A stretch of DNA of 14,374 bases from positions 1 to 14,374 of the forward strand of contig CAZJGF010000036.1 of NCBI GenBank assembly GCA_964545665.1. The letters run 5' to 3'. Origin of the DNA: CAZJGF01 sp964545665. GTDB taxonomy: Bacteria; Chloroflexota; Dehalococcoidia; GIF9; AB-539-J10. Positions 5,758 through 13,647 of the stretch are shown piece by piece. The translations under genes and the position numbers were made by a program. Positions within the stretch are counted from its first letter, which is position 1. Each line of letters begins with the position of its first letter. The notes beneath the pieces were generated by a model. The model searched no databases. It had not been told where the DNA came from and saw only the letters and a program-made list of their open reading frames with translations.

Positions 5758-6912
5758 TCAGCCCTCCCTTATTACGTCTATAGGATTAAGCCGCAATGAC
5801 TTCCTGGCAGGTATCGCTCCAGCCAATGTTGATGCCAGCAATATCAGTAACCACGACCTGAGAACAAAACTGTAGTCGATGTAAAGGTCTATTAACGCAG
5901 TCCCTTCCGGATTGGCGGTGAAAATATTGAAGGCATATAGTAAACCGAGTCCCAGTGCTATGCCCAGTATTGAGCCAGCAAGCCCGATGAGGAAACCCTG
6001 ATATATGAATATCAGGCTGGCAGCGCGGTCTTTGATGCCCATCGCCTTCAAAATGCCTATCTGCCGGGATTTCTGGAGTACACTGACGGCAAGCACGCTG
6101 GCAATCGCAATGACCACAGAGAGTATTATTACTGCCTGTATTACCGTGCTCGAAATTCTCTGGCCATCAAGCCCACTGAGAAGCTCTTCATTCAGTTCCT
6201 TCCAGTTCTCAATCTTGATGTTTTTGTCGTTCAACAGCTGCTGTATTTCATAAGCAATCATATCCGCCTCAAACACCTCGTCAACCGCAATCTCTATCGA
6301 GGTTATTCGACTGCCAAAACCAAACAGCCCCTGGGTTGTCTTCAGGTTGGCCATGACCCACGACTTGTTTATGCTGGCCACACCCAGATCGTAGGAGCCG
6401 GATATGGTAAAGGTGTTCACCGCACCATTTGGCAGTATTAATCCCAGTCTATTACCTATTTCCAGCTCAAGCTCCTCCCTGAGATCCCTACCTACTAAGA
6501 CTTCCCGCTGCGACTGGTACGGTCTTCCTTCGTAGATAGAGCTACGGATATTGTATATTCGATCAGCATTTTCAAAATCGAACCCCCTGACAAGAATAGG
6601 CAAGTCCGTTTCCCCATCTCTGACAAATGCATTAGCGCTTGCTGACGCGGATATTGCTTTTGTATTACCCAACTGCTCTATCCGGTCTACCAGCTTTTCC
6701 CAATCACGCATGGTAGCGATATCAGTTGCAGAAGAAATGGTTATATGCGGCGAGTTCCCAATGGTGCGGTCAACCAGGCTCTTCTGCAAGCTACCTATTA
6801 GGAGTCCAACGAATACCTGAATCGATACGGCTACGGCTATACCTGTAACAATCAGGAGCGTCTGAGTTCTACCAGACCTGAGGAATCTTACCGCTATCCT
6901 GAATGATAACAT
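5758..6912 (-). CDS. FtsX/LolE-type ABC permease, 384 aa
   Basis: The membrane subunit partnering the ATPase at 5070-5756. One N-terminal helix (about 18-43) is followed by a large extracytoplasmic MacB_PCD-like domain (about 45-258) that includes VLVGRDLREELELEIGNRL. Three C-terminal helices follow (about 260-285, 303-332, 350-372), with the coupling segment SVLQKSRQIGILKAMGIKDR and the terminal SLRLNPIDVIREG. This four-helix layout is that of FtsX-domain permeases (LolC/E, MacB). There is one such subunit in the operon, so a homodimer is likely. The ATG at 6912 is 2 bases after the stop of the B12-binding gene, with AAGGAAA as ribosome site inside that gene's end. The substrate is unknown; lipoprotein release, lipid or peptide export are family possibilities. 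Confidence 0.9.
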   Translation of the reverse strand: MLSFRIAVRFLRSGRTQTLLIVTGIAVAVSIQVFVGLLIGSLQKSLVDRTIGNSPHITISSATDIATMRDWEKLVDRIEQLGNTKAISASASANAFVRDGETDLPILVRGFDFENADRIYNIRSSIYEGRPYQSQREVLVGRDLREELELEIGNRLGLILPNGAVNTFTISGSYDLGVASINKSWVMANLKTTQGLFGFGSRITSIEIAVDEVFEADMIAYEIQQLLNDKNIKIENWKELNEELLSGLDGQRISSTVIQAVIILSVVIAIASVLAVSVLQKSRQIGILKAMGIKDRAASLIFIYQGFLIGLAGSILGIALGLGLLYAFNIFTANPEGTALIDLYIDYSFVLRSWLLILLASTLAGAIPARKSLRLNPIDVIREG

Positions 6913-6914
6913 CG

Positions 6915-7574
6915 CTATTTTCCTTGCGACAGTCTCCTAATATCATCGAACGTGTCCAGAAGAAAGTCAGCTCCCATTTCTTTGTCCATATTTGGGTTTC
7001 GCTCGAAAGCTTGTCCTCCTACTATTATCTTGAAATCAGCCTCGCTGGTCTCCCTCACCTCGACCATCTGCTGAATTGTCTTGCGAGCCGCCACAAGGTT
7101 GTAGTAGTTTGTTACGCTAATGGCTACATATTTGGGCTTGACACAACCGATTGCCCCTATCATTTCAGTATGAGGAGTATTAGCACCCACAAATACTGCA
7201 TCGAACCCGCACAGGCTGAAGAAGTCAGCTACCATCCTGGCACCAATCTCGTGGTACTCCTCTTTGGGACAAAACACAATAACCTTCTCTGCCAAGCCCG
7301 AGTGGTACCTCTCTTCTCTCTCTTTGACGACAAAGGGGTAGCAACATTCAATCACAGTCCTCACAATGGAACTTCTGACGTGCTCTTCCCACACGCAAAT
7401 CTCCCTATGCTCCGCCCTACAGAAGCGCTCCCTCATACAGGGAGCGAGGATTTCGTCATAGAGTGTCACTACATCAAGTTCGTCATTCGACAGTCTTGAC
7501 AGGGCAAATTCGACACACTGTTGCCGGTTCTCGCTTTCCAGATAGGTGAGGAATTCATCATATAAAGCATGCAT
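6915..7574 (-). CDS. Cobalamin (B12)-binding domain protein, stand-alone corrinoid protein, 219 aa
   Basis: The N-terminal half (about 1-90) is helical and resembles the cap domain (B12-binding-2) of corrinoid proteins and B12 photoreceptors, including a CVWEEH segment (60-65). The C-terminal half (about 95-215) is a Rossmann-like B12-binding domain: EYHEIG (106-111) holds the cobalt-ligand candidate His108, followed by FVGANTP (128-134), AISVTN (151-156) and IIVGGQAF (183-190). The usual DxHxxG motif has Glu in place of Asp here. No HTH or methyltransferase domain is attached, so it is either a sensor (as in AerR-like proteins) or a methyl-carrying corrinoid protein (COG5012-like). I chose the ATG at 7574 (MHALYDEF), with a G-rich ribosome site 6 bases upstream. 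The longer frame starts with TTG at 7634 inside the -10 element. It is the first gene of a unit with an ABC permease and ATPase, 2 bases before the permease. Confidence 0.85.
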   Translation of the reverse strand: MHALYDEFLTYLESENRQQCVEFALSRLSNDELDVVTLYDEILAPCMRERFCRAEHREICVWEEHVRSSIVRTVIECCYPFVVKEREERYHSGLAEKVIVFCPKEEYHEIGARMVADFFSLCGFDAVFVGANTPHTEMIGAIGCVKPKYVAISVTNYYNLVAARKTIQQMVEVRETSEADFKIIVGGQAFERNPNMDKEMGADFLLDTFDDIRRLSQGK

Positions 7575-7580
7575 AATACG

Positions 7581-7587
7581 CCCCCCT
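7581..7587 (-). promoter_or_regulatory. Ribosome binding site deciding the B12-protein start
   Basis: Minus-strand AGGGGGG, 6 bases before the ATG at 7574, supports this start over the TTG at 7634. Confidence 0.45.
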
Positions 7588-7633
7588 GCACCACTTGAAT
7601 GGAGGAAAATGAGACGATGGATTCTCAGGGTCA

Positions 7634-7662
7634 ATTATATTTCCAAACCTTCAATGCATCAA
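7634..7662 (-). promoter_or_regulatory. Sigma70-like promoter of the B12-protein/ABC operon
   Basis: On the minus strand, -35 TTGATG (7662-7657), a 17-base spacer and a perfect -10 TATAAT (7639-7634). The predicted start near 7627 gives a leader of about 50 bases to the ATG at 7574. The remaining gap up to the MoxR stop (7663-7815) shows no clear terminator hairpin and no gene that I can support. Confidence 0.65.
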
Positions 7663-7815
7663 CCTGATGGACGAAATGCGGAAACAGAAAACCAGCATCG
7701 GCAACCTACGCCCTGTGGTATGTTGCTTTATTCGATTCGGCGCGGATAGGCTTAATCCTCATACCAAAACCAGCCCAGGAGAAAAGGCGTTTTCGTAATT
7801 GTAGTCATTTCATCC

Positions 7816-8787
7816 TTATCTCTGCTCTTCTACGGGAACAGACACAGTGGACACGATTTCCCCTACTATCTCTCCTGCCGACCGTCCTCTCAAATGAGCC
7901 TCCGTTTTAGCAATAAGGCGATGGGCCAGAGTAGGAACGGCCAAGTACTTTATATCGTCTGGTATGACGTAGTTCCGCCCCCGAATCGCCGCTAGAGCTT
8001 GCGACGCCAAATGAAGACCAAGGGAAGCGCGCGGGCTAGCTCCAAGTCTAATATCCTTATGACTTCGGGTAGCCCTAGCGATGGCTACAGCGTAGCTACG
8101 AATCGAGCTTTCTACGTACACCTGACGACACAGTTTTTGAATTTCTAGTAGTTCCTCAGCCTCAATCACACTGGTCAGATTATCTAAGGGGTTTTCCTGC
8201 TGGAAGCGAGACAGAATCTCTCCCTCATCATCTTCAGTGGGGTAACCGAGGCCAACTCTGAGCAGGAAGCGGTCAAGCTGTGCCTCGGGCAAAGGGAAGG
8301 TGCCCTCTAGTTCAACGGGATTCTGCGTAGCAACGATCAGAAAGGGTCGTGGTAAAGGAACTGTCTCCAAATCAACGGTGACCTGCTGTTCCTGCATGCA
8401 CTCCAGCAGGCACGACTGTGTTCTTGGAGTAGCGCGGTTTATCTCGTCAACCAGCACTATGTTCGCCATAATCGGCCCCGGCCGAAATTCGAATTCTGAG
8501 GCCTTCTGGTTGAAATAGTGGATACCAGTAACGTCTGAGGGCAATAGGTCAGGGGTACACTGAATTCTCTTGAAGCTGCAACCCAGTGACCTAGCTACTG
8601 CCTTGGCCAGCATCGTTTTCCCAATTCCAGGCACGTCTTCAATTAACACATGCCCCTCGCAGAGCAAAGCCACTAATACCAGCTCGACAGTCTCTTTCTT
8701 ACCAACGATGACCTTACTGACATTGCTTGTTAATCTATCGGCTGCTTCCTTTATTTCCTGACTCACTTCCTTAACTACTTTATCCAT
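7816..8787 (-). CDS. MoxR-family AAA+ ATPase, 323 aa
   Basis: A chaperone-like AAA+ ATPase of the MoxR group, thought to help assemble or activate other proteins, often with vWA- or DUF58-containing partners. Walker A is the VPGIGKT segment (52-58), Walker B is VLVDEINRA (111-119), sensor 1 is in ATQNP (153-157), and the family motif EGTFPLPEAQLDRF begins at about 160. GASPRAS, a sensor-2-type segment, lies near 253. The length is normal for the family. The ATG at 8787 lies 13 bases inside the end of the DUF4129 gene, with AAGGGG about 9 bases upstream. It is the last gene of the DUF58-DUF4129-MoxR block, which fits the known genomic pairing of these families. Confidence 0.93.
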   Translation of the reverse strand: MDKVVKEVSQEIKEAADRLTSNVSKVIVGKKETVELVLVALLCEGHVLIEDVPGIGKTMLAKAVARSLGCSFKRIQCTPDLLPSDVTGIHYFNQKASEFEFRPGPIMANIVLVDEINRATPRTQSCLLECMQEQQVTVDLETVPLPRPFLIVATQNPVELEGTFPLPEAQLDRFLLRVGLGYPTEDDEGEILSRFQQENPLDNLTSVIEAEELLEIQKLCRQVYVESSIRSYAVAIARATRSHKDIRLGASPRASLGLHLASQALAAIRGRNYVIPDDIKYLAVPTLAHRLIAKTEAHLRGRSAGEIVGEIVSTVSVPVEEQR

Positions 8788-10178
8788 TTATACTTGCCCC
8801 TTTTCTTAAGCTTATTTTGGCTCACATTGCGCCAGCTCTGCCTTAACTGATGTAACTCACCTTTGGTCAGCAGCAAGGCACCATAGCGCGTCCTGACATA
8901 TTGCTCCGTAATCAAATCCAAATCGCCCTGGACCTCCGGCATCAATTGTGCTAGTGCATGGAGATATTCATATGGAGTCTGAGATATGTGCCGGGGCCAG
9001 CCAGCAGCGGTTGCCCAGTGTAGAAGCTGACGATAAATCTGGCGCACAGAGGCTACCTCCGGCAGGATTGCCCGCGTCCTGGCTCCCAAGTGGATTGGCA
9101 GTCTTAACCCAAGCAATTTGAGACAAATGCGCTTCAACCAGCCTAGGAAATCCGCTCTAAATGCACCTGGTAATGATTCAAACTCAGCCCCGGCCATGCC
9201 AGCCAGCTTACGCCGCAACCAGCTAAATATGTCAGAGGAGATTCGCCACAGGGCAACAACGATAAGACCGAGCCACAGCACATAGAAACCAATACGAAGA
9301 CCGCTGCGCACTGATTCAGGTACGGTCCACATCTTGAAGACTTCCGAAGGCTCCATTTCAGGCATGGGCGTAGCTGGTGGCAGCTCCGCTGGCTCTGGCT
9401 CAGGGAAAAGGCTGGCTATCAACGCTATCAGTTTCAGAATCAGGCCCAGAAGCCATTTCAAGGCAGCAACAGCAAGTTGCAGAAAACCAGGGGTTACCAC
9501 TGCGCTAATGAGCAAGCCAAGAAGAAGAACCAGGCTGATGGTAATCAGCAGAAGTCCTGACCAGTGACCCTGGTATAATCCTGATAGCCAGCTTGTGCCC
9601 TCCAGGGCATGCGCTATGGATATTCCCAACAGAGCAAAGAGGAAAAAGGTTAGAACCATGGGAACCGAGCTGGCAAGCTCAACTCCTAGCTGGGAGGCAG
9701 CAAAGAAGGCGATGAGCAGGATGAGCAGTCCGAACTGAAATTCGCTAACCAGTGCGCCAAAGTCAACCTTGAGATAGGAGAGACGCCGACCCAGCCACCA
9801 CATAACGCCGGTGCCGAGGAGAATCAACAGTTCCGGTCTGAATGTGTAAATCACTTCGACGATTGACCGGGGTACCGACAAAAGCCATGCCGAATCCAAC
9901 AGTGGCAAGTCACCGAACAACTGGACTTTCACGATTAGCAGCATACTCAGCGCCCATGCCAGCCAGCTCACACCCCAAATGCAAGCTTTCGGGCACCGTA
10001 GATGTTGAAGCAGCATGTTGAAGATAAAAGCCAGTGGATAGACAATCAGCATCCCATGGACTGAAAGACATCCACCGGCCACTTGTTTATTTAGTAGAGC
10101 CATTAAGGCATAGAGCCAACAACCTTCCATGCCTATTATGGCGACGTACAATACACCTTTCTGCCAGCCCAGCTTCAT
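8775..10178 (-). CDS. Multi-pass membrane protein with C-terminal DUF4129-like domain, 467 aa
   Basis: Hydrophobic N-terminal half with roughly seven or eight membrane segments between residues 8 and 258. A short Pro/Glu-rich linker follows (PEPEPAELPPATPMPEMEP, about 259-277), then another membrane helix (about 295-311) and a soluble C-terminal domain. The end region (about 385-450) has TPYEYLHAL and EQYVRTRYG, the pattern of DUF4129, which usually forms the tail of TgpA-type transglutaminase membrane proteins. The transglutaminase core (Cys-His-Asp triad) normally found between helices is not present, so this looks like a reduced version. The start overlaps the DUF58 stop as ATGA, and the end overlaps MoxR by 13 bases, so the three genes are translationally coupled. 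The linker and final helix suggest the C-terminal domain faces the cytosol, but I did not model topology. Confidence 0.8.
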   Translation of the reverse strand: MKLGWQKGVLYVAIIGMEGCWLYALMALLNKQVAGGCLSVHGMLIVYPLAFIFNMLLQHLRCPKACIWGVSWLAWALSMLLIVKVQLFGDLPLLDSAWLLSVPRSIVEVIYTFRPELLILLGTGVMWWLGRRLSYLKVDFGALVSEFQFGLLILLIAFFAASQLGVELASSVPMVLTFFLFALLGISIAHALEGTSWLSGLYQGHWSGLLLITISLVLLLGLLISAVVTPGFLQLAVAALKWLLGLILKLIALIASLFPEPEPAELPPATPMPEMEPSEVFKMWTVPESVRSGLRIGFYVLWLGLIVVALWRISSDIFSWLRRKLAGMAGAEFESLPGAFRADFLGWLKRICLKLLGLRLPIHLGARTRAILPEVASVRQIYRQLLHWATAAGWPRHISQTPYEYLHALAQLMPEVQGDLDLITEQYVRTRYGALLLTKGELHQLRQSWRNVSQNKLKKRGKYKWIK

Positions 10179-11476
10179 TTCATTTTCTCAGAATTAGTTG
10201 CCATTAGGTCTCCTGGCTGTCCAATGCGATGCCAGGGGATGCTATGCTCAATCTCGTTTCCTCCAGGGTCACCAACCTGAAGGACCAGCAGTTTGTGTCC
10301 GCTCTCCTTCAAGCCGACAAGCAACTGCATTAATGACGGCGAAGGCCTAGATAGTATGAAAGCAAGGCTAGTTCCCCAAGGCAAGCTTGTTCGTTCAGTC
10401 TGCAGGAACTCCTCAAAAGGACCGCTGGATAGAGGGGTAACCTTGGCGAGAGCTTCCAGCATGTCAAGCAGTTGACTATTACTGCTGCCCGGTAGAATTG
10501 TAATTGGTTGACCGGAATCAGCCAGACGGGAGTTGACAAATAGCCCTACAGAGCTGCGCCGCTCCATAAGATGATTGGCAACGGAAGCAGCAGTGCTTAT
10601 ACCCAACTCAAAATCTTCCTCACTCTGCGGTTCGTCATGCCGGAAGCTATCAACAGCCAGGAACAGTGCCACCTTTAATGTTGTGGTTGGCTCGAAGACC
10701 TTTACCTGCAAATTCTGATGGCGGGCGCTTGCCTTCCAGTGGATACGTCGGCGGCTATCATGAGGGCTATAGTCGCGCACCCCAATGACACGTATTGGGT
10801 CCTCAAAGATACGTCGCTCGGCGGTTGTCTCACCAAGGGGATACAATGAGGGCATGCCCAGCTGGGCTATCGTGAAAATCCTGGGGTAGACAACCACATG
10901 GTCTATCATGGGCTCGGTAATGGAACGGGGATAAAATCCAAAGATGTCGCCGGAAAACACTGTGATTGGCCCCAGTGGATAATAGCCACGCTTGTAGCAG
11001 TCCAGCCGCTGCTTCCAGTTCACTCCGGTATACCAGAGAAGCGCTGCTGATTTACTCAAGCAACCAAATCCGGGCCTGCTACTTGGCGTTAGAGAAACAT
11101 CGGGAGCAAATCCAACCGGAATCTCATCATCTACTTGAATCCAGGGAAGAGGCAAAAGTTTGCGGTTCACCAAACGTAACTTCAGCTCTATATGTTCGCC
11201 CGGAAAAACGCGGCACTCACTGACCAGCCGCTGGCAGCTAACCCCTACGAGTGACAATCGGCTCCATAATTTAGACAGTCCAGCAGCAGACAAAAGCAAA
11301 CCTAGTACAACAACTATCACTACCTCTCCATACCAGGCTGCCAGCAATAGACCTGCCAGCACAGCTAGCAGGCCAGGCTTGCCCAGAAGATGGCCCGCTG
11401 GCTGCGATGAGAAACGCCCCTCCTTCGTAAATAGCCCCTGTTCAAGAAGATTCCTAACCATACCACTATTGCGCAT
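10175..11476 (-). CDS. DUF58 domain protein, 433 aa
   Basis: Two N-terminal membrane helices (about 33-50 and 52-68) anchor a large soluble part. The DUF58 hallmark is clear: VIGVRDYSPHD (230-240) followed by RIHWKASAR (244-252). After it comes a vWA-like segment beginning VALFLAVDSFR (about 269-279), where family members often carry a metal-binding DxS; only the D-S is visible here. DUF58 proteins commonly occur with MoxR ATPases and transglutaminase/DUF4129 membrane proteins, as they do here, and are suspected to act in envelope-related assembly. The start at 11476 is 37 bases after the MATE stop. Its ribosome site is weak (AGAAGGA is rather far upstream), and the ATG five codons later is an alternative. 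The end overlaps the next gene by 4 bases. Confidence 0.9.
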   Translation of the reverse strand: MRNSGMVRNLLEQGLFTKEGRFSSQPAGHLLGKPGLLAVLAGLLLAAWYGEVVIVVVLGLLLSAAGLSKLWSRLSLVGVSCQRLVSECRVFPGEHIELKLRLVNRKLLPLPWIQVDDEIPVGFAPDVSLTPSSRPGFGCLSKSAALLWYTGVNWKQRLDCYKRGYYPLGPITVFSGDIFGFYPRSITEPMIDHVVVYPRIFTIAQLGMPSLYPLGETTAERRIFEDPIRVIGVRDYSPHDSRRRIHWKASARHQNLQVKVFEPTTTLKVALFLAVDSFRHDEPQSEEDFELGISTAASVANHLMERRSSVGLFVNSRLADSGQPITILPGSSNSQLLDMLEALAKVTPLSSGPFEEFLQTERTSLPWGTSLAFILSRPSPSLMQLLVGLKESGHKLLVLQVGDPGGNEIEHSIPWHRIGQPGDLMATNSEKMK

Positions 11477-11513
11477 GCCAATAAGCCATGTCCTTCTGCC
11501 TGGTGAATCTCCC

Positions 11514-12902
11514 CTATTTCCCTAACAAATCCATACTCCTCAACTCTCTTATCTGTGGGATAAGAAGTGCAAGCATTAGCACGAATGTAAGTCCATCAGC
11601 AATCGGAAATGCCAGCCACACACCGTCTAGCCGCAAGAATTGTGGCAGTATGAATATCAGGGGAATCAAGAACAGAAAGGGCCTCGATATAGCAGTGACG
11701 AATGACTGAATAGCTTTCCCAATTGACTGGAAGACTAATGAACCAACCATCATAAAGCCTATCAGATATAGAACCAGAAAGACGCGCTTCGCAGCATAAG
11801 AGCCTAGAGCAATAAGCTCATTATCAGTAGTGAAAATGCGAATAACCAGTTCCGGGACGAAATAGAGAACCAGAAAGACCCCGACACAACAAGTGGTTGC
11901 TGCAGCAATGGCTATCTTGATTGCCTTTAATGCCCTGTCATAATGCCTCGCCCCGTAATTGAAGCCGAGTATCGGTTGAAGCCCCTGGCCGATAACGATA
12001 CCGGGCATAATTGCGAACATCATTATGCGGTTAATTATGCCAAAGGCAGACACGGCTAAATCACCGCCATAGACAACAAGCACCCTATTTATGAAAACCA
12101 TGGCTAAACTGCCAGCCAGTGTCCTCGCTAATGATGCAATTCCTATGGCAATGATTGCTTTCAATATATCCCATTCGAGAATCAGGTTTCTTGAATGAAT
12201 TTTAAGAAAGCTCTTACCGGAGGCATAGTAACCGATAAGATACCCAGCGGAAATCATCTGTGCTATCACGGTGGCCAGTGCCGCTCCCCTTATTCCCATC
12301 TCCAGTGGTATGATGAATATGGCATCAAGTATGATGTTCGATACGGCTCCTATTATCATTCCTGTCATGGCAGCACGGGCATTTCCCTCAGCTCTCACCA
12401 GACTGTTTAGTGCCATGGCAAAAGTGGGAAAGACCAAGCCACTGAGAATAATACTCATGTAGTCTTTGGCATAGGGAAGGATAGTCTCCGACGAGCCCAT
12501 AAGCCCGAGCCAGAAGTCTATATCCGCTAAGCCGGCTATCATGATTACCGCTGATAGTGCAACAACAGAAGTTATGGCGTTACCCAGTGCATGCTCTGCC
12601 TTAGGAGCGTTATTGGCTCCGATTAATCTCGAAATTAGTGACGCACCACCCATGCCCATCATCTGCCCAGTCCCCATTGACAGCATTTGAAGCGGAAAAA
12701 CAATGGAAAGCCCGGCGATGCCAAGTGCACCAACGTAGTGACCGATAAAAATTGTGTCTACCACGTTGTACAATGTGATGACAAACATGCCGAAAAACGC
12801 GGGAAGGGATAGTTTCAGCAATAGCCGGCCGATTCGATCATCGTCAAGTACACTTTGATTACGGTTATTCACGGAGCTAATTGCACATCCTGGCAAATTC
12901 AT
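11514..12902 (-). CDS. MATE-family multidrug efflux protein, 462 aa
   Basis: A cation-coupled efflux pump of the MatE superfamily (DinF/NorM-like branch). It has about 12 hydrophobic segments in two similar halves. The first half opens with LLLKLSLPAFFGMFVITLYN and VVDTIFIGHYVGALGIAGLS, a highly typical MATE start. The second half contains the corresponding FGIINRIMMFAIMPGIVIGQ and LQPILGFNYGAR, also diagnostic. The length of about 460 residues is normal. The N-terminal 25 or so residues before DRIGRLLLKL are not conserved in the family, and the ATG at 12902 lacks a good ribosome site, so the true start could be the GTG nine codons in. It lies 27 bases after the MarR gene in the same direction, so the regulator probably controls it. 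Substrate unknown. Confidence 0.93.
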   Translation of the reverse strand: MNLPGCAISSVNNRNQSVLDDDRIGRLLLKLSLPAFFGMFVITLYNVVDTIFIGHYVGALGIAGLSIVFPLQMLSMGTGQMMGMGGASLISRLIGANNAPKAEHALGNAITSVVALSAVIMIAGLADIDFWLGLMGSSETILPYAKDYMSIILSGLVFPTFAMALNSLVRAEGNARAAMTGMIIGAVSNIILDAIFIIPLEMGIRGAALATVIAQMISAGYLIGYYASGKSFLKIHSRNLILEWDILKAIIAIGIASLARTLAGSLAMVFINRVLVVYGGDLAVSAFGIINRIMMFAIMPGIVIGQGLQPILGFNYGARHYDRALKAIKIAIAAATTCCVGVFLVLYFVPELVIRIFTTDNELIALGSYAAKRVFLVLYLIGFMMVGSLVFQSIGKAIQSFVTAISRPFLFLIPLIFILPQFLRLDGVWLAFPIADGLTFVLMLALLIPQIRELRSMDLLGK

Positions 12903-12929
12903 GCAGTAACAGGTGGCATGGAATGTGCT

Positions 12930-13385
12930 TCACTGTAGTTTTGATAGTACATCCCTTGTCTTTCTCAAGGAGTCCGATAAATCCTCTAGTTCGTCATCTG
13001 TGAGGCAGGACAGAGTCTCTCTAATAGCATTCCTTATACGGCTGTCATGCTCTTTCAAAGTATTTTTACCCTGGCCGGTGAGCACAATATTAATCGTTCT
13101 TCTATCCGCTGTACCTATCTGTCTTTCGACCATACCCAGATCCTCCAGCTTATCTATCAGGTGGGTCATTTGCGGTCTCGCTATCTGCAACTTTTCTCCG
13201 ATTTCGGCAATGTGGAGCGTTCCCACTTCCTCCAGTAGTCTCATAATCTCAAATTGAAGCGGCGTAATATCCACGTCACTATTAGCCAGTGCTGTCTTAA
13301 GCAGTTTTCTCCGGACGCCTCTGAAGATAAGGGGAGGAATAGAGAGCAAATCCTCGGTGATGCTCTCCAGGATTTCGCTCCGCAT
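12930..13385 (-). CDS. MarR-family transcriptional regulator, 151 aa
   Basis: Winged-helix repressor of the MarR group. Recognition-helix region IAEIGEKLQIARPQMTHLID (about 59-78), then KLEDLGMVERQ and the wing DRRTINIVLT (94-103, with the conserved DRR). A dimerising C-terminal helix follows (about 105-150). The length is standard. The start at 13385 (MRSEIL) is chosen because AGGAGG sits 10 bases upstream. The longer frame from the GTG at 13406 would place that ribosome site inside the coding region. It is the first gene of a unit running into the MATE exporter, so the simplest reading is an autoregulated local repressor of an efflux pump, which is common for this family. No ligand can be inferred. 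Confidence 0.93.
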   Translation of the reverse strand: MRSEILESITEDLLSIPPLIFRGVRRKLLKTALANSDVDITPLQFEIMRLLEEVGTLHIAEIGEKLQIARPQMTHLIDKLEDLGMVERQIGTADRRTINIVLTGQGKNTLKEHDSRIRNAIRETLSCLTDDELEDLSDSLRKTRDVLSKLQ

Positions 13386-13395
13386 GTTTAGAATT

Positions 13396-13401
13396 CCTCC
13401 T
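13396..13401 (-). promoter_or_regulatory. Ribosome binding site deciding the MarR start
   Basis: Perfect AGGAGG on the minus strand, 10 bases before the ATG at 13385. It excludes the GTG at 13406 as the likely start. Confidence 0.7.
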
Positions 13402-13459
13402 GGCACAAACTCTTCACAACATAAAATGATAATAATATATATAATTTACTTTATGATGC

Positions 13460-13488
13460 ATTATATTAGTGTCTAATGGTTTTGTCGA
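13460..13488 (-). promoter_or_regulatory. Sigma70-like promoter of the MarR-MATE unit
   Basis: On the minus strand, -35 TCGACA (13488-13483, one mismatch from consensus), a 17-base spacer and a perfect -10 TATAAT (13465-13460). The predicted start near 13453 gives a leader of about 68 bases. The AT-rich stretch 13431-13470 has imperfect inverted arms (TAATATATATAAT and ATTATATTA) around the start site where a MarR dimer could bind, but low complexity makes this weak. Confidence 0.7.
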
Positions 13489-13588
13489 GACTATGTTGAG
13501 AGTAATATTGAGACCCTAGCTCCACCACAATGCTAATTACATTAACCCCGAGTTAGCCAGGAGTTTGATTACTTCAACGATTCTAACA

Positions 13589-13625
13589 GTTGCACAATAC
13601 AAAATACGTTGTTGCATTGCGCAAC
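13589..13625. repeat. Long-looped inverted repeat in the intergenic gap
   Basis: GTTGCACAAT (13589-13598) and ATTGCGCAAC (13616-13625) pair at 9 of 10 positions around a 17-base centre. A smaller perfect repeat, GTTGC/GCAAC (13611-13625), is nested at one end. It lies 23 bases after the MacB-type permease stop. It could be a hairpin ending that transcript, but no T-run follows on the minus strand, so a binding site is equally possible. Confidence 0.4.
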
Positions 13626-13647
13626 GCGAAGAGGGGTAGATTGATTG

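Noticed and set aside
7575..7634. Longer B12-protein start (TTG at 7634)
   Set aside because: The TTG overlaps the TATAAT of the promoter and the extra residues do not resemble the family. The ATG at 7574 has a G-rich ribosome site.
7690..7770. Short minus-strand frame MRIKPIRAESNKATYHRA resembling the start of a HigA-type antitoxin
   Set aside because: Only about 18 codons before a stop; similarity is limited to the first few residues and could be chance. No toxin partner is nearby.
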